A stretch of DNA of 64,000 bases from Atriophallophorus winterbourni (taxonomy: Eukaryota; Platyhelminthes; Trematoda; Plagiorchiida; Microphallidae), in the NCBI GenBank assembly GCA_013407085.1, contig JACCGJ010020263.1:62001-126000 (forward strand), read 5' to 3'. Under the pieces are notes generated by a model that was given only the letters and a program-made list of their open reading frames with translations, was not told the origin of the DNA and made no database searches. Position numbers and translations under genes: made by a program. Shown one piece after another: positions 44,421 to 59,200 of the stretch (the first letter of the stretch is position 1; each line of letters opens with the position of its first letter).

Positions 44421-46040
44421 CGGTCTATAGTTTTCTCTGTTTGAACGGTTATCACCTTTATAAATATATATTACCATCCCTGCTTTCCAATCCGGGGCGT
44501 TTTTTCCTACATTAATTGTGATATTGAATAATCGAGTAAGAGGAGCAGTCACAGTAATGCGACACCATCGGAGTATAGCGTGCCAGGCTGTGCCAGGGGA
44601 CTACATTTTGTTTATTTGACAAAGTTCCTACCCAACTCTATATTTATTGATGAGTATATCACCTAGTGATTCCAAACGAATTGAATTTGGTATAACTTGA
44701 TATGGCATACAGCGCTTGTGGTTGATGAGATGTGAATAAGACGTTGCTTATGCATCGGCATATCTTGGGCATAATTCTTCAATTCAATCGCTTCCAAGTT
44801 ACTTCCGTAAACATTCTCATGAATTAGCCAAAAATCTTTCGTTATAGTTAACCACTTCTTTGTTCTACTACGGACAACAAACTGATAAACATAGTTGAAT
44901 TTTGGAGTATAAAACTCGAGTTTTCTCCAATTGGTGTCCTGCACAACTTAAATGAAATCATCAACTTTAATATTCTCATGTCATTTGACCAAATGTTTAA
45001 GATGGATTATTTCGCTCCATTGAGTTGTTTGCCAACCATCTGTACTTCTTAGCATTGATTTATCTCCCTCTTATTCATCAGTTGCAGCGTACAGAGTTTT
45101 ATGTAATATTTGGTATTGAAGCTCGCTTAATCACGTTTTCTATTGCTCGATGATTTAACCTACCGGAAGCAACTACACACACTATATGTGCTGATTCTTT
45201 CAATAGATTTATTCAGGATAGGATGACTTCCCACCACTTTACTACTGAGTAACAACCAAACCGATTCCGATCAGAACACATAATTATACCATATACGTGC
45301 GTAGTCTCCTACTACTAAAAGCATAGCAATTCAACTGATACAAGCGGACATTATTTGTCAGTAGTGTGCAATAGAAGAACAGTTTACCAACTCACGTGGT
45401 ACGATCTTAAACCATTGACTCTTCAATAAATCTCTAGATTTTCCATGGAGCAAGTATGATTTACCGATGATATGAATATTTATCAACCTTATATACCATT
45501 TTTAGCATCCCACCATATGTACTTTTTTGCTATCTTCTAAAGCATAGATTATATTTACCACCTTTTTCTGAGCGCTTGAGTCACAGCGAATATGAATTTC
45601 AACTTCCGATCAGGAGGTTTATGCTCGAAACAAAAATGCATGCAAAGAGCTCGCTTCCTACCCTGATCACAGACAATCCTATGTTCTAATTGCGTAACAA
45701 ATTCAGTTGAACATGTTTAGCATGACTAAACAGTTTAAGACTTCATGCTTTATCAACCAGAGATAAGATTGTGCTTGTACACGAAAGCAGCGCGGATAAA
45801 TGCCATCGCAATGGTATGATATATCGGTGAATATTAAACATTTTCTTCATTCAGTTGGGATTAAGTGAGTGCACACCAGTGTTCCTAATCCAATGTTACT
45901 CTATGCCATCGCTAATAAGCAAGAATCATTTGACTAATAGTTTTTCATTACATCGATAAAATCGCTTCATGCTGTGCTGTTTTGATTGGACGAACATAGC
46001 GTCTTTCAAACTGTGTATCATATTCCGACCAATCATTCAT
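44421..46040. other. non-coding, nothing recognised
   Basis: AT-rich 5' flank of the candidate micro-exon gene. No ORF above background. Confidence 0.4.
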
Positions 46041-46052
46041 TGCTGAATTCAG

Positions 46053-46059
46053 TATATAA
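46053..46059 (+). promoter_or_regulatory. TATA box of the candidate micro-exon gene
   Basis: TATATAA lies about 25-30 bp before a plausible start site near 46080 and 40 bp before the ATG at 46093. The compact layout (TATA, very short 5' UTR, signal-peptide exon, perfect donor) supports a real promoter. Confidence 0.5.
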
Positions 46060-46092
46060 TGCAAAATCATCTCGCGTTTCATCATTGCCAAC

Positions 46093-46150
46093 ATGATGTT
46101 TGCTAAGAAAATGAACTTGCTATTGCTCTCGAGTTTAGTAGTGATCAGCC
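46093..46150 (+). CDS. MEG exon 1: signal peptide
   Basis: MMFAKKMNLLLLSSLVVIS: two to three Met, a basic n-region, then a Leu/Ser/Val hydrophobic core. The exon is 58 nt and ends AGCC|GTGAGT in phase 1. A signal peptide confined to a short first exon is typical of MEGs. Confidence 0.65.
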
Positions 46151-47156
46151 GTGAGTATTGCCATTAATTACTTTGTTGTTATCGTTATAACTTAAAAATA
46201 AATTATTTCAATGACAAATGAGATGTGACATATTACTCCAACATTTTCTGATGAAAATAATAGTTGCAAACTTAAAATTATATAAGAAAACTATTTATCT
46301 GTTTATATTATTAAATAATATTATTCTAATAATTTATATATTTTTTTATTAATTGATTAGTAATTTATCATAATATTTTGGAGTGCTCATATGATGTAGT
46401 ACATTGTAAAGGAGATTAATATTATGAAGTAATCCCCGATATGAGAAAATAGCCATTTTAACTTATGACAGCCTTAAGGAATAAATACACAGGTTCATGT
46501 TCTTGTCGGATCTTCAGTTCCAAATATGTGGCGCGATGTAAACCAAAATAACTGCATTCTGTGCAAAAAATACGATTTATTCTTGGAGTCAACATCATTT
46601 TTCTCAATCTCTTTTCTTGTTATAACTTGAATAAACATTACCAAAGATGAATGTTTAGGCCATCGTCTTTTAAAGTGTTCCTACAACGAACAGCGACGTT
46701 TAAACACAGAATCGCAATGCGATTTCAGGTCAAGCGTGCGAAGCGCTGATGATTGCTCAAAATCAAAACTCTTGCTCATACCCCGTGTATATGTAAACCA
46801 CATAATAGTTCCGGCTGTGTGAAACCTTTAGCTGGAGATTGTAAGTATAGTTTAAGCGAGTCTTGAAGAAACCAGTATTATGCCATTTGTAGTGCAAATT
46901 TAATCCACGTTGGCAGCAAACTTTGATTATTTAACTGTTTTCTGACTGTTTCAACCGTCCGCATCATTCGCTCAGCTCATGATCTTGTACATCGGAAAAT
47001 GCAGTAGCTGAAGATGCCATGAATATCGATTTAATAAATGTTGGCCCATTCACAGCGAAATCTGGCAAACCGTATGCACTCCGATCTCATAGATATATCA
47101 CCGTGTGTTTCTTTCTAACTATAGTGTAAAAGGATCGGATGAGCAGGTCGATCAAG

Positions 47157-47199
<43 letters not shown>

Positions 47200-47240
47200 C
47201 TAATATATATTATATATATTATATATATATTATATCTATC

Positions 47241-47273
<33 letters not shown>

Positions 47274-50200
47274 CAAGATTGCGCAATTAGATATTCTAAC
47301 GCAAATGTCGTTGTTCCAGCTAGACTGACATCATGTGCATTTTTTTAAAAAATTAATTATGAGGACCTTCTATATATCTCGCTTTCGACTTCAACTCTAT
47401 TTTTTTCGGACATAAAAAGCCAATAAAATGGAACATGCTCACAGTTACCTGTAGTTTGCTTGTAAATTTAAATCTTGAAGTAATGCAAAAGATGTGGTTT
47501 TAGGATTCAAACATTTTGAATATTATGGTGCGGGGATTTTAATGAACTTTCAGAAACCACTATTTTTCTGTGAAATCGGCTTTAAAAATTGAAACCTCTT
47601 TTTAAATAAGTTATGGTCCATCAACTGCCGACTAGTTATTTGAACGCAATTCAATATATGTTACAACGCCTACAATGTTTATTTTTTCTTTTTATTCATG
47701 TTTCTCTTCAAGCAAGGCGTATTTAACCATAGTATATGTAATTATATATTCATATATGGTTCTATGAAAACTAATATTAGTTCCTGATGTATGGTGCTGT
47801 ATAATTCAGTGGCGAAAAAGGACCAATATCTGTTTTCTTTCTAAATTGTTTTTCTTTCTGGAATTGAATAATTTGGAATAGAGTGTTTGACAAACACTAG
47901 TAAATTTTGTCAACCAAATAATCAAGAGTATTCAAAAACCCATTAAAGTAGCGAGGATAAAAAGCGCAAAAAATGTCTGACAGCAGCTTACGTTAGCCGG
48001 TTAATGTGATATGTATTTGAATAGGATTCACATATCAGCCTATCTGCTAACGACATCTTGATAAGGACAACCTAAAGACAAGGTTCGCTTCAAAAACCAA
48101 ACATAGTAAGCGCTCAAACTGAGGCATCCTGTGCGAAATATGTTATGAAATCCGACCAAAATGACGAGAAACACATAAAAAATGAAGACCACTATTCGAA
48201 AAATAATTGTCTTTAGATGTGTGATATCCGCGATCGTGTGAGTAGTGACTATTCCTCCGTGTTGTCTTCTTTTGCGATGAAGGAATCTGGCGCCATTGTG
48301 CTTAAAATTGACATGATTGGCATCGGTGATTAAATAGTTGCGTTCGGAAAGGAAACTGAACTATTGTCGACATTTAAGTCGATATGGTGGTGACGATGAT
48401 TTGCAAATTCGTACACACAAGTATTAAATTTTAAAAGGCTTTTCAATTTACTTAGTCGAAATATTCACAGTACGCTTAAAGGTTTGAGGCGTTTTTTCGT
48501 TCGGAAAATAAACATTATATCTTTTTTATCACAGTCATTTCCGCGGAACCGCCTGATCGTTCACGGAAGTATGATCAAGTAAAGGGTATGGTAACCAAAT
48601 TCACTTTAATTATATAAGATATTCATTCTAGTATAATTGCTTTCATAGCGTTGGCTGATGAAATCCGTCCACAAATTAAGAAATGTATACACATTTATCA
48701 ACATTTTCGGGAACAACTTTTGTAATGTTACTCTATATTTAATTAAAACCATTTGATTGATTTGGATATAATTTAATTTAATTTGATCAACGGAAGTATA
48801 TCTTGCGAATTAGACAGAATCTTATAAACAAATTGATGAATTTTTGAGCATTACCTGAATGTTTAAAAAAAATTTCGACGAACATAATTTCGATTCCCTA
48901 CTACAAATGACATTTTCATGTGATTCTTAGCTTGACTCCCACAAATCTTATGAAAAATAAATGAAACCGAATTTCCTCAACAGACATAGTAATCATTAAA
49001 CATTGAGTATGCGTAAGCTGCATAAATTTATCAATCATATACGGTGCGCGACAGTCTAAAAAGCATAAACATCAATCGTCAGTTCCTTTTAACTGTGGTT
49101 AGAATATACTTACTGTTGGATGTATGACAAAATTGAAAATAATCACCTTTTATTTATCTGATCATTCAGCGTGAGCAATACGCTTACAACTCTTTAATTT
49201 AGTTCTTCGTTATCTAGGGACAGTGCCAACATTATTTAATTAATAATGGTGATGAAAAATATTACAACACCAAATAATCCATATATATCCTTGCGCTGGC
49301 ACATTTCAAAAATGTGTTCAACACACCGATTTCCATGAAGCACGCGTGAAATGTTGGCCACTAAATTTTAAAAATAACACGAGAGGCTAGAGCTTTATTT
49401 ATTGGATAAGATCGTATAACATGAAGAGCTCTTGGCCCGAAGAAATCAGAAATATGCAACAGTCTTCTGATCCATACCAGTTTCATTCATAAAAAAGAAC
49501 AGTTTCATAAAAAAGAATTCATAAAAAAACATTTGTAATGAAACCGTAAAACGTATAACCGACTAGTTATAATTCGAAATAAACGTAATATTGAAATACA
49601 CATAAAATATGATAACAACTGCATATTGTCTAGAGAGCAGTGTTTATTATATATTATTCACTTATTATTAATTTTGACGCTGGTAAGTTCATCGAAATTA
49701 TTTCATTACAGGATCAGACATTACAGAAGCAGTGAAGGACCAAAAGAGTGAGTTGAGCTGTGCTTATAAAAGTAATTCGATCGTTTGTTAATTTCATACA
49801 TCTGAAAGTGCAATGTTTTTTCAGTCATTCCAAACTTAAAATTTTCAGTTGTAAAAGTAGCTTAATTTTCTTATGGGCTATTGTTAAAAATTTATATAGA
49901 TCAATTTGAGCACCAGTGGAAACTTCAATCTACTTTATGGAAGCTGAGCTGATCTCCAGGACAGGTCATAATATAAAGTTATTAGAGGTAATAATGATGA
50001 TGTCTACCCAGCATGAACTCCCGAAACATAAGTTATATATCCTGAACAAAACAAGATCTATCAAAATAACGATGAGTTTAATAGAAAACCCACAAGAATT
50101 AATGCTTCTTAAACAATGCTTATAATCACATGCTTGATAACAGCTGCAAGTAAAAAACGTCAGTCGCTGTTGAATGAAATGTAATTCATCACGGTTGGTC

Positions 50201-53200
50201 AAAGGAGCTGAACATAGTAAAGCTTGAAATTGAAAGAGTTTGTACAAAATCTGGTGTCAAATCAGATTGAAGTGACAATCGTAACAAGCACATTGCGTCC
50301 ATTGCGGAGTTAATGAAATTTGTATATATAAAATTGGCGTTAATTAAGAGTTTGAATAATCAGTTTTCTGTGTTGTATGTGAGACGCGGGTTTGACGATG
50401 CAATATTATATGGTGTGCCATCAACACATCTGTGGAAAACGCAATATATGTTCTCAGAGGAAACTCGATTTCGCCTAGATTGACCAAGCGCAACTATTAC
50501 ATTCCTTCCTTCTTTCCTTGCAATGAGTATAACTCAGTGAGTGGCTAGTAATTGAAAAATGAAGTTTCTACAAAGATATATGAAAAATAAATACTAAGTA
50601 ATGGGTGGCAGATGCCCTTATCTGGCCTCTTATCAAAATACTTCGGATCATCAGTCCAACTATAACCAACCAACTTTGCATCCCGCGTTTCACGGTCACT
50701 TGATAATTACTTTCTGATGCATCCCTGAGGTCAAGCATTTCAGCGCAAATTGCGTTGACCTACGATTTACAAAACACAAGAGAAAACCAGTTGACCAAAC
50801 GCGTTTAGTAAGCACTGAATGAAGAACAAACACACGCATATCTTATATAGTCAGAACAAGTAACCGCTGACCCGAAACGTGTCAACGGGGACGCTATATG
50901 CCCTCACCATGGAAGGCTCTTTTGACCTTCCTTGACGAATTGCATATCGTTCGATAGAGGCCAAGTTTGCCCATCCTGCCATGCTTTTGAGGATTTTGCA
51001 TTTCAAACTTTTCTACCACAATCTCTACGAAACCGGAATTATCACGGGTTTGCGATTGTCGTCCTCGAACTTTTCGAAGTTTGTATCGGATGGCGGTGTT
51101 CTACATATAATCTGAACCTTCGTCGTGCTACAGATCCGGTTGTTACGGAAGTGAATCTGACTTTATTTTGTTTGCGCGAATATACTCTAAATCATGACGT
51201 TTCTTACGCAATCAATTTCACTGGTCAGTATTAGTTCACCGCATGTCTTAATAATTATAGAACATGTAGCACAACTTCATCTACATTTGCTTTAATGATG
51301 CACTGATTTTCAGATATCTGAGCTGGTACATATTCATAGTAAACACACATTATCCAGTCAATATGTACAGATTTATTAAGCCATATTTATTTTAGTTCAA
51401 AAACGATTCGTGAGTAAGTAACTTGTAATTCAGATTACTGTCAAATATTCTGGTTTTCGCATCATTATTATGTTTTGTTTCAATAATCGCGTGTTCCTTG
51501 TTGTTCTCCATTCTGCAATATGCCTTGAATGCCGAATTGCGAATAGAAAAATATAAAATCCTCATTGGTTATACTAGAGAGCGGAAAAGATTAAAACAAG
51601 ATTAAAATTAAAGATAAAATAGAGCAATGTGTTTCTACCATGATGCTAGAGCTGAAATTTCAAACATTATCTAAAATAGCTTCGCAATTCTCTTCGCACT
51701 TTGGTTTGGTTTGCAATGAGAATTTTACTTTCAAAATTCGCTCATCATAAGGTGCTTGATTAAGGTGCATCTCCGTTTTGGTGAGCACAGAACAATCCAG
51801 AGGAAACACGCTAACAATTTTATGATCATTTTGATTCAGTTATATGGAATAAATAATGGTGCAATTAAATTAAATAAAAAAGCATGAGGTGATTCATGTT
51901 AACTTAAATATATGTAAATATTGCATTCGCTGAGCTATTTATTGTTGTTAATTCCTGTAAACGAAAAAAGCCATTTTCATATTATTTCGCTTCTTAAAAC
52001 AAAAATTTCAATTTTATGTAAAAAGCTCGAATTGAACAATTTGCCAAAATTTGCCTGCTTTCCCATCGCATAGATAGGGTTGTATCGCTTTGTGTTGTTT
52101 GTACTCACGACGTCTGCATGAGGTGAACATGCGAAGAATTATACAGTCAATTCGGCTGTCTGTTTTTTTACTAGTATCTTCGATTATCCAGCATTTTGAA
52201 CCGTTTCTCAATTGATTAAATGCTCACCGATCTTTATTGTACTATCCATAGCTGGTGAGTGCATACAACACGTAACCGGTTCTGGATGTCTTGAATAAGT
52301 CTGCAATTGTGTAAAGAACATATGATCTGTGGAATATCATAAACGTTTCCAAACACGAGGTGGGAACTATGCGGTCAATTGAAAGCGTTTAAGTTAATAT
52401 GTTTGTATTGAACAGCGAATTTTGTATACAAAATTGCCAACAGAGCAAATAAATATGGATAATTTATCTCAAAATACTCAAATTACTACCGTTTCTATAA
52501 AAATGTCTTGAGAAACGTTTTGAAATATTGAGTGATGTACAATATTTCATCTTCGGCATAAATCCCCTCATAGAAATTTTAAAAGAGAGTAATGTGCGCC
52601 TTTGTAACATTTCATAAATAATTATGGTTTCTGATGACGACTCAACATTAAACTACGTCCTCGCATCAGACGATATTGCTCTATAAATCATTAAACTAAA
52701 CTGCTGACTTGTTTCATAAATGGACAGAGAAACAAATTCAGAATTGCTTTCTAAGGATTATTCGAGAGACAGGTTGATTCTACTACTGAATATGTCCCGA
52801 AACATAATAGCAAAGAACGACACTTTAGAATTCGCAGTAGGACTAGAAGATGGTTGACAAAGCGAAATTTGGCATGGGCTATTCACCGGATTGCCAGAAC
52901 TGATTTGACGTGGGCAAACTTTCGCGAATTGCGGAATCAAGTCACAAATCTCATCCGAGAGGACAAAAAATATCACTAGCTTCAGCTGGCGGTAAGAATG
53001 CAGCGAACTCCCAAACTGCTTTATCGAACTGTTAACAACGCTACGAAGCTTAAACCCGGAGTATTTCCGATCATGACAGATAAAGGACTAACTGATTCTG
53101 TGCTGGAAACCGCTAACGCTCTAGCCAGTTTTTATTCACGAGTTTTCACCCCAAAGGATGAATTACAACGGTCAGCATTGTCAGCACCAATTGTGCCGGA

Positions 53201-56200
53201 GACTATACGCGATGTATGAATCAGTTCGGAAATAGTGCAGCACCACCTGTTGTTGGCCTTCTTCGGTCGATGTCGACCATGGATATACATTACAAACGCG
53301 TAAATATTCAGGTTTTGCAGCTTTTTGAGTGACTAAACTGTCCGATTCGGGAGGAACAATCTCTCCCGCAGCGCTAGCAACGATATTTAGAGCTCGTTTG
53401 TATTGCGTCAGTTGCACGTCGGCGGCGTGATCTGCGTTCAGCCGCCGAGAGCTGTATCTGCTACTCCCCAGCATGTAGACGACGCTTTACACAGTGCCTC
53501 CAATGTGAGCGGTCAAGAGCAAGTTCTTCCCAACTCGCCGGGTCAATGCTAAGACCTTTCATATCTCTTTTGCAAACGTCTTTGTACCGCAAGCGCGGTC
53601 TTCCTAATGGTCGACTTCCTAATTGCAACTCACCATAGAGTAGATCTTTCGGAATACGTCCATTTTTCATTCTATAGACATGACCACCTACGTAAGTTGA
53701 ATATCAACAAGTCCCCGGGAGCTGACGAAATCACACCTGCAATCCTAATGTTATGCGGCAGTCAATTGTGCGAACCATTTCGTGATTTATTTAATAACTA
53801 CCTGAGGGAGGGTGTTGTACCTAATGACTGGAAAAGAGGAATCATAACACCCATCTACAAAGGTGGAACTAGTTCTGACCCAGCAAATTACCGCCCTGTT
53901 ATACTCCTCTCAGTGATCTCGGACGTTATGAAGCGAATTGTGTACGAAAGAATTGTGAGTCATCTAGAAGCCCAAAACTTACTATCCAGAGAGCAACAGG
54001 GATTTGATAAGTCTCGTTCTTGCTTGACTAACCTACCGGTGACACTGCATTACTGGACGCAGTCAGTGGATAATAGTGGTTGCGTGCATGCGTATTACTT
54101 GGACATATCAAAGGCGCTTGATCGCGTGGAACATTCTATACTCCTGAGCAAGCTGCACGATGCTGGTATTAATGGGTGCCTTCTTACCTGGGTGAGAAGT
54201 TACCTTCTTGATCTCGAGCCAACTGTACATGTCGATGGTGTGATGTTTGGGAAAATCGAAGCCACTAGCGGTGCCCCACAAGGTTCCGCACTTAGTCCGC
54301 TTCTCTTTTTGGTCTACATCAACGACCTTCCGAAACTTGTCACAGCCAAAATGGTTCTCTTTGCGGATGATGTTAATGTTTGGATGCGAATCACGTCAAG
54401 CGTGGACTGTGTGCGCTTACAAAGCGATTTGGATGTATTGAACAGCTGGTCGGAGCGAAAGAAGCTTCCATTCAACTTCCGAAAATGTACAATGTTGCAA
54501 ATAGGCAAAGATTTCCGATTCTCATACAACCTTGAATCAAACCAACTTGAATGGACAACCAAAGAAAAAGTCCTCGGTGTGTGGATTAGGGGAAGTCTTA
54601 AGAATAGCATGCAATGCGAAGCAGTGTACAACCGAGCTAGCCGCATGCTAGGTATGCTTCAGCGGATTTTCCGACATTCTTCCAGTGAATCATTCTCCAT
54701 GCTCATAAGTACGTATATTCATTAAGTGATGGATTACTCAGTGCAAGCTTGGTCACCGTGGCTACAAAAGGACATCAACCGGCTCGAGAGGATTTATCAC
54801 AGAGAAACCAAAATGGTTTGTCGCCTCCGCAAACTACCGTATGAGAATCGACTTGAACATCTTAATTTGGATACACTGTTTCGCAGACGGGTTAGATTTG
54901 ATCTAATTCTAACATACAAAATAATGAACTCAAATGCGCACCCTCTGAGGCATCTATTTCGCCTCCAAACAAGCCATGTCACACGTACTCACCCATTGGC
55001 ATTTGATATTCCACATTCCCACCGGAACTGCCGTCGGTTCTTATATTCGGTGCGCGTTTGTTTCTTATGGAACTCCCTACCGTCAGATGTTGTCCAAGCA
55101 TCTAGTGGAAGGATTTTCAGGAACAAATTGGATATATTTATGCGTAGTAATTCCACCCTACATCCCGTTTATATAACATGATCTTTTTCCAAACGAATAA
55201 TTTTTTCTTCATCATACAGCGACAATACATGACAATATTGTAACTACAAAACTGTCGATCTTCCTAATGACTCAATTTATTTTGTTTATATATTTATTGT
55301 CCTTATACGAATATCCTGTGGTGTTGTACAGCTACAAGCTATTCCATACCATAAATTCTTGGATCTTGAATCTAGGAGAGCGCGCCTATAAACCATGAGT
55401 CATACGAAACACTGGCATTCTAAAATATGTATTTAATGTAAATTTACCTACATTTGAGCACTCCGCCCTTGCGCTAATAATAAACATGCAAGATCAATGC
55501 AACCGCGTTTAATTGACTTGCTCAATTAGAAACACATTTTTGAGTGGCGTGTTCCATCTGAGTTTGTGCAAATACTACTCCCGGCTGACAAAGGTAGATC
55601 CGGCCAACAACGTACAACGTTCGTCAAACGAACGCATGGAAGATGCAAATGAGATTGTTCCTCCGAATGGAAATATTTAGCCAAGTGAACAATATTAAGC
55701 TTGAGATCTTCGGGCGCTAAAAATCTACGTCCGTGGTCGATAGAAGGCGGTCAAAATGTTTTGTTAAATGACAATTATGTTGAATGGAATTAAACGGCGA
55801 ATTGATTTATCATCACACAATTATACGATTGTATTAGTCAGCATATACCATTAGATATGCGCCCAGTTGAACTAAATCTCTGGTGGTTTCGAGAGTGGAT
55901 TTCTACTGTATAAAATCTTTAAAATTTCAATGAAAATGGATTGAAACAAAATGCTTATCACTATGAAATATTTAATGATTACCTAACACTGTTATAACAT
56001 TACAGTGAATAATTTGTATTTTGAAATGCGCAATCTTCAATTTTTGTATTTCACTTAGTTGAAAATTTACTGTTTCACATTCTGCCACTTATTTTTATAT
56101 CACAGTAACAGCAGGTGCTATCAGTAAGTGATAATTCAGATATTTTATTTATCAAAATATTTATAAAATTTGAAATTTCAATATTTCCGTTAATTTGCTC

Positions 56201-59200
56201 ATAAAATAACGTATACGTTTGCTGATGGAAAAGGTCTAAAATTGTAAACATTAGCAATCTGATAATTTTATCTTATTCTAAAATTTACTGAATTTTACTT
56301 TGTTTACAATTATTTAGAGAATCTATTAGAAATCAAAATCTCTTTATAAAAACAAAACTTCACTACAAGTACAACATAACACTATGAGACATACACATCA
56401 AACCAATTTAAATTAATTATCTCTGATTGCAAATTTCAATTTTGAGTGAACAATTTACTAATTTATAGCAAAATCATCCAACCAAAATCACATGACATCG
56501 ATTTTCATTTAAAGTTGGATAAAAGATTCAAGATTCAATAATTAATGGTAATCAAAAACAGCTTCATAAATGCCGAGGCATACTTGATATTCGCTCGCGA
56601 AAACGATTGGACACATTAGCATGCAATGTCGCGTATACTATAGTTGATTACTCAACACTAGTTGACACGCGGGAAAGTCAAATTGTTTCTTAACAAATAG
56701 GTGGCCGAATTTCAAATGAGTTATTCGAAGGTAAAAAAGTTCCGGGGAGGGCACTGCACGGGTAAACAGACAGAATAAAAACAGCTAATACTGGATTGCA
56801 GAAATTGTACGGTCATCGAATGGCTGCATGTATGATGCGATTCATTGTATTCACATCAATGTTTTAGTTGACGATGTGTACAATATTTTGTATCTAAATT
56901 TCACATGACTGGTGAAGGAAATTGTGCAAGGGGTAGGTAGGCTGAAGCAATATTATATGATATCTTAAGCAAAGATTACAGTATGTGATGCTTGTTCCAT
57001 TTTTAAAATTATGTAGGTATTCATGTTTGTTGGCAAAGATCCAGACGGTGTTTTCTACAGCAACGCGTTTGTTGCAAGATAAACATTGATTGTGTTGTGA
57101 TAAAAAATTACAATGAGGTGCCTTGCGAAGTTTGCAAATAAATTCCAGCGGTCACATGCGCACTTGGCCTCTTAGACGGACACGTTTCCGGAATATGATT
57201 TTAAAACCAAAAAAAGGATTACAATAAATAGCAGAAGATCTTTATTTACTAAATTCTTGTCTTTATTGTTTGTTCATAGTAGTTCAGGATCGACAATGTG
57301 TTTTGCCTGAAATTTTAACACGAAGGATATTTTGTTCCTGCATTACTTCGAACATTTTTTTGAGTATATTATTTTTATGCATGTAGTTTCATCATGTGAG
57401 TTGTCTAGCATTTTCATTGGAAGATATTTCCATTTATTTATTTATAATTTCGACAAGAAATAAAAAATTCAATTGTTAACCTCAATCTCTCCACCGAATT
57501 TTTCCATCAAATCCATGGTTAGATGCACAGCCTTTTCAAAACAATATCCAAGGTTCAACCTTGTTCAAGATCAAGCCCGTCTCTTGATTTTCAAAGCGTC
57601 TTTTAGCAATGCAATATATATTTCAAGGTTGAAGCAATGAACATTTTCGTAAAAATAAATCGACTGGAGACCTTTTGTTAAAGCACAATTTACATGCCGG
57701 CAAATGGCGAGAATCTGCCGGTTGCAACGAAGTTTACTTACCGTGTATCTAATGGTTTTCAGGTGCAGTGTGTAACAAAGTTTGATAATCTACTAAATAT
57801 TGTGCGTCAATTTCTAGGTAAATTTGTAGAAAATAGATCTCAAAATCGCTCATCATAATGAACAACGAAAACGAAATAAGCTGAGGGACGTTCCGCCTGA
57901 ACTGATTAACATAACACTGAAATTATTCGGATAAATACAGATGCATTGTTTTATAAAATAGATTTTTGGGAAAACAACCGGATCAAAGCATCCTACAGTA
58001 ATTTTGACGGATAAATTATCATGGAGAATTTGTGAAATCTGCTTACTGAATTTGCAAAATGCCGTAATGCATAATCCTAATTATCCGGATGTACCGCGTT
58101 CTGTCATCAATAAAACCTGAATACCGAATTTGTGAAGGTTCCACGGATCATTCAAGAAAAATGCGATCATTTCAAAAGCAATTATGACAGTTTATCAAAC
58201 TAAAACCTGGCACCATTGTCTATTGAGTATAGTAAATGGCTCTGTAAATTATGATGGAATTAAACAAATCGCTATTTGAAAATATTATAGATCGATCGGG
58301 AGTCCATAATCATGAAAATAAAGTTTGAAATGAATCGGTTATAAAAAGATTTTTGTGAAGTTTCGCTTCTGAACACAGAAGCTTCGTCAGACCAAGGGTG
58401 TCGGTACGAACAGTGTTCAGGTTTAAATGGAATTTTCTTGACCAATCCTAAGTTCTCTAAGATAGACAGCGAGATCAAGACAATTAAGCACATGCTGTGT
58501 TAATCCGTAAATGGCTTATTTATTGTACACGCGTTAACAGCGTCCGCTGACACACTGCTTAAGTAACCATGTGCGCATTATGTGTTATGCACGTTAATCC
58601 TAATCCGCTGCAGAACCCAACGCCAGATTTTTGAGATATCCGGGACGCCCCCTTGTTCCCCGCATTGGCCCCAGCCTTTGTTATTTCAACTGCCTCGGCG
58701 TGAAGTCTTCCCCTATAAGATTTTACACCCGTCTTATCACTTCCACGTCATCAAGATCTACGCTGTATCCAGTGTCTAGCACGTGTTCAGCTAGGGACGA
58801 ATCGCGAATCAATGATTGTTATTCACTTGGATTACGGGGTTGCTTTCCTACTCGTTTCACATGTTCGTTTACCCTAATGCAAAGTTTTCTAGACGTATGC
58901 CCAATGCAAACACCCGCGCAACCCTTGCATTCGATTTTGTAGATGCAGTTGGTCGCAAAACCTGAATGATTCTTATATTTGAGATGCATTAATACAGATG
59001 AGAGAGTTTGACCTCCCTTATATGTTACTCTAATACATGCGTTGTTCAAGATTCGACTTATTCCTTCATAGGCGCTTATGACATACGGCAGAGATACCGC
59101 AGCTCGCCAAACTATTTCCGTTTTCTGTTGCGGAAGTTTAACTGGGTTCAATTGGCGCTATATAAGCCCTTGGGGTAACCATGACATGCAAGTCGGCGAC

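Noticed and set aside
48217..48237. 21-nt exon-like segment (CTTTAG acceptor, GTGAGT donor) in MEG intron 1
   Set aside because: Entered in phase 1 it meets a TGA at once, so it cannot join the phase-1 series.
49825..49856. 32-nt exon-like segment with an excellent TTTTTTCAG acceptor
   Set aside because: Its length is not divisible by three with any visible donor, so it would break the MEG frame.
49916..50125. Plus-strand ORF of 69 codons within the MEG region
   Set aside because: A weak acceptor and a donor in another phase. No family resemblance; probably chance.
56281..56372. 51-nt exon-like segment after TTATTTAG
   Set aside because: In phase 1 it contains an in-frame TAA.
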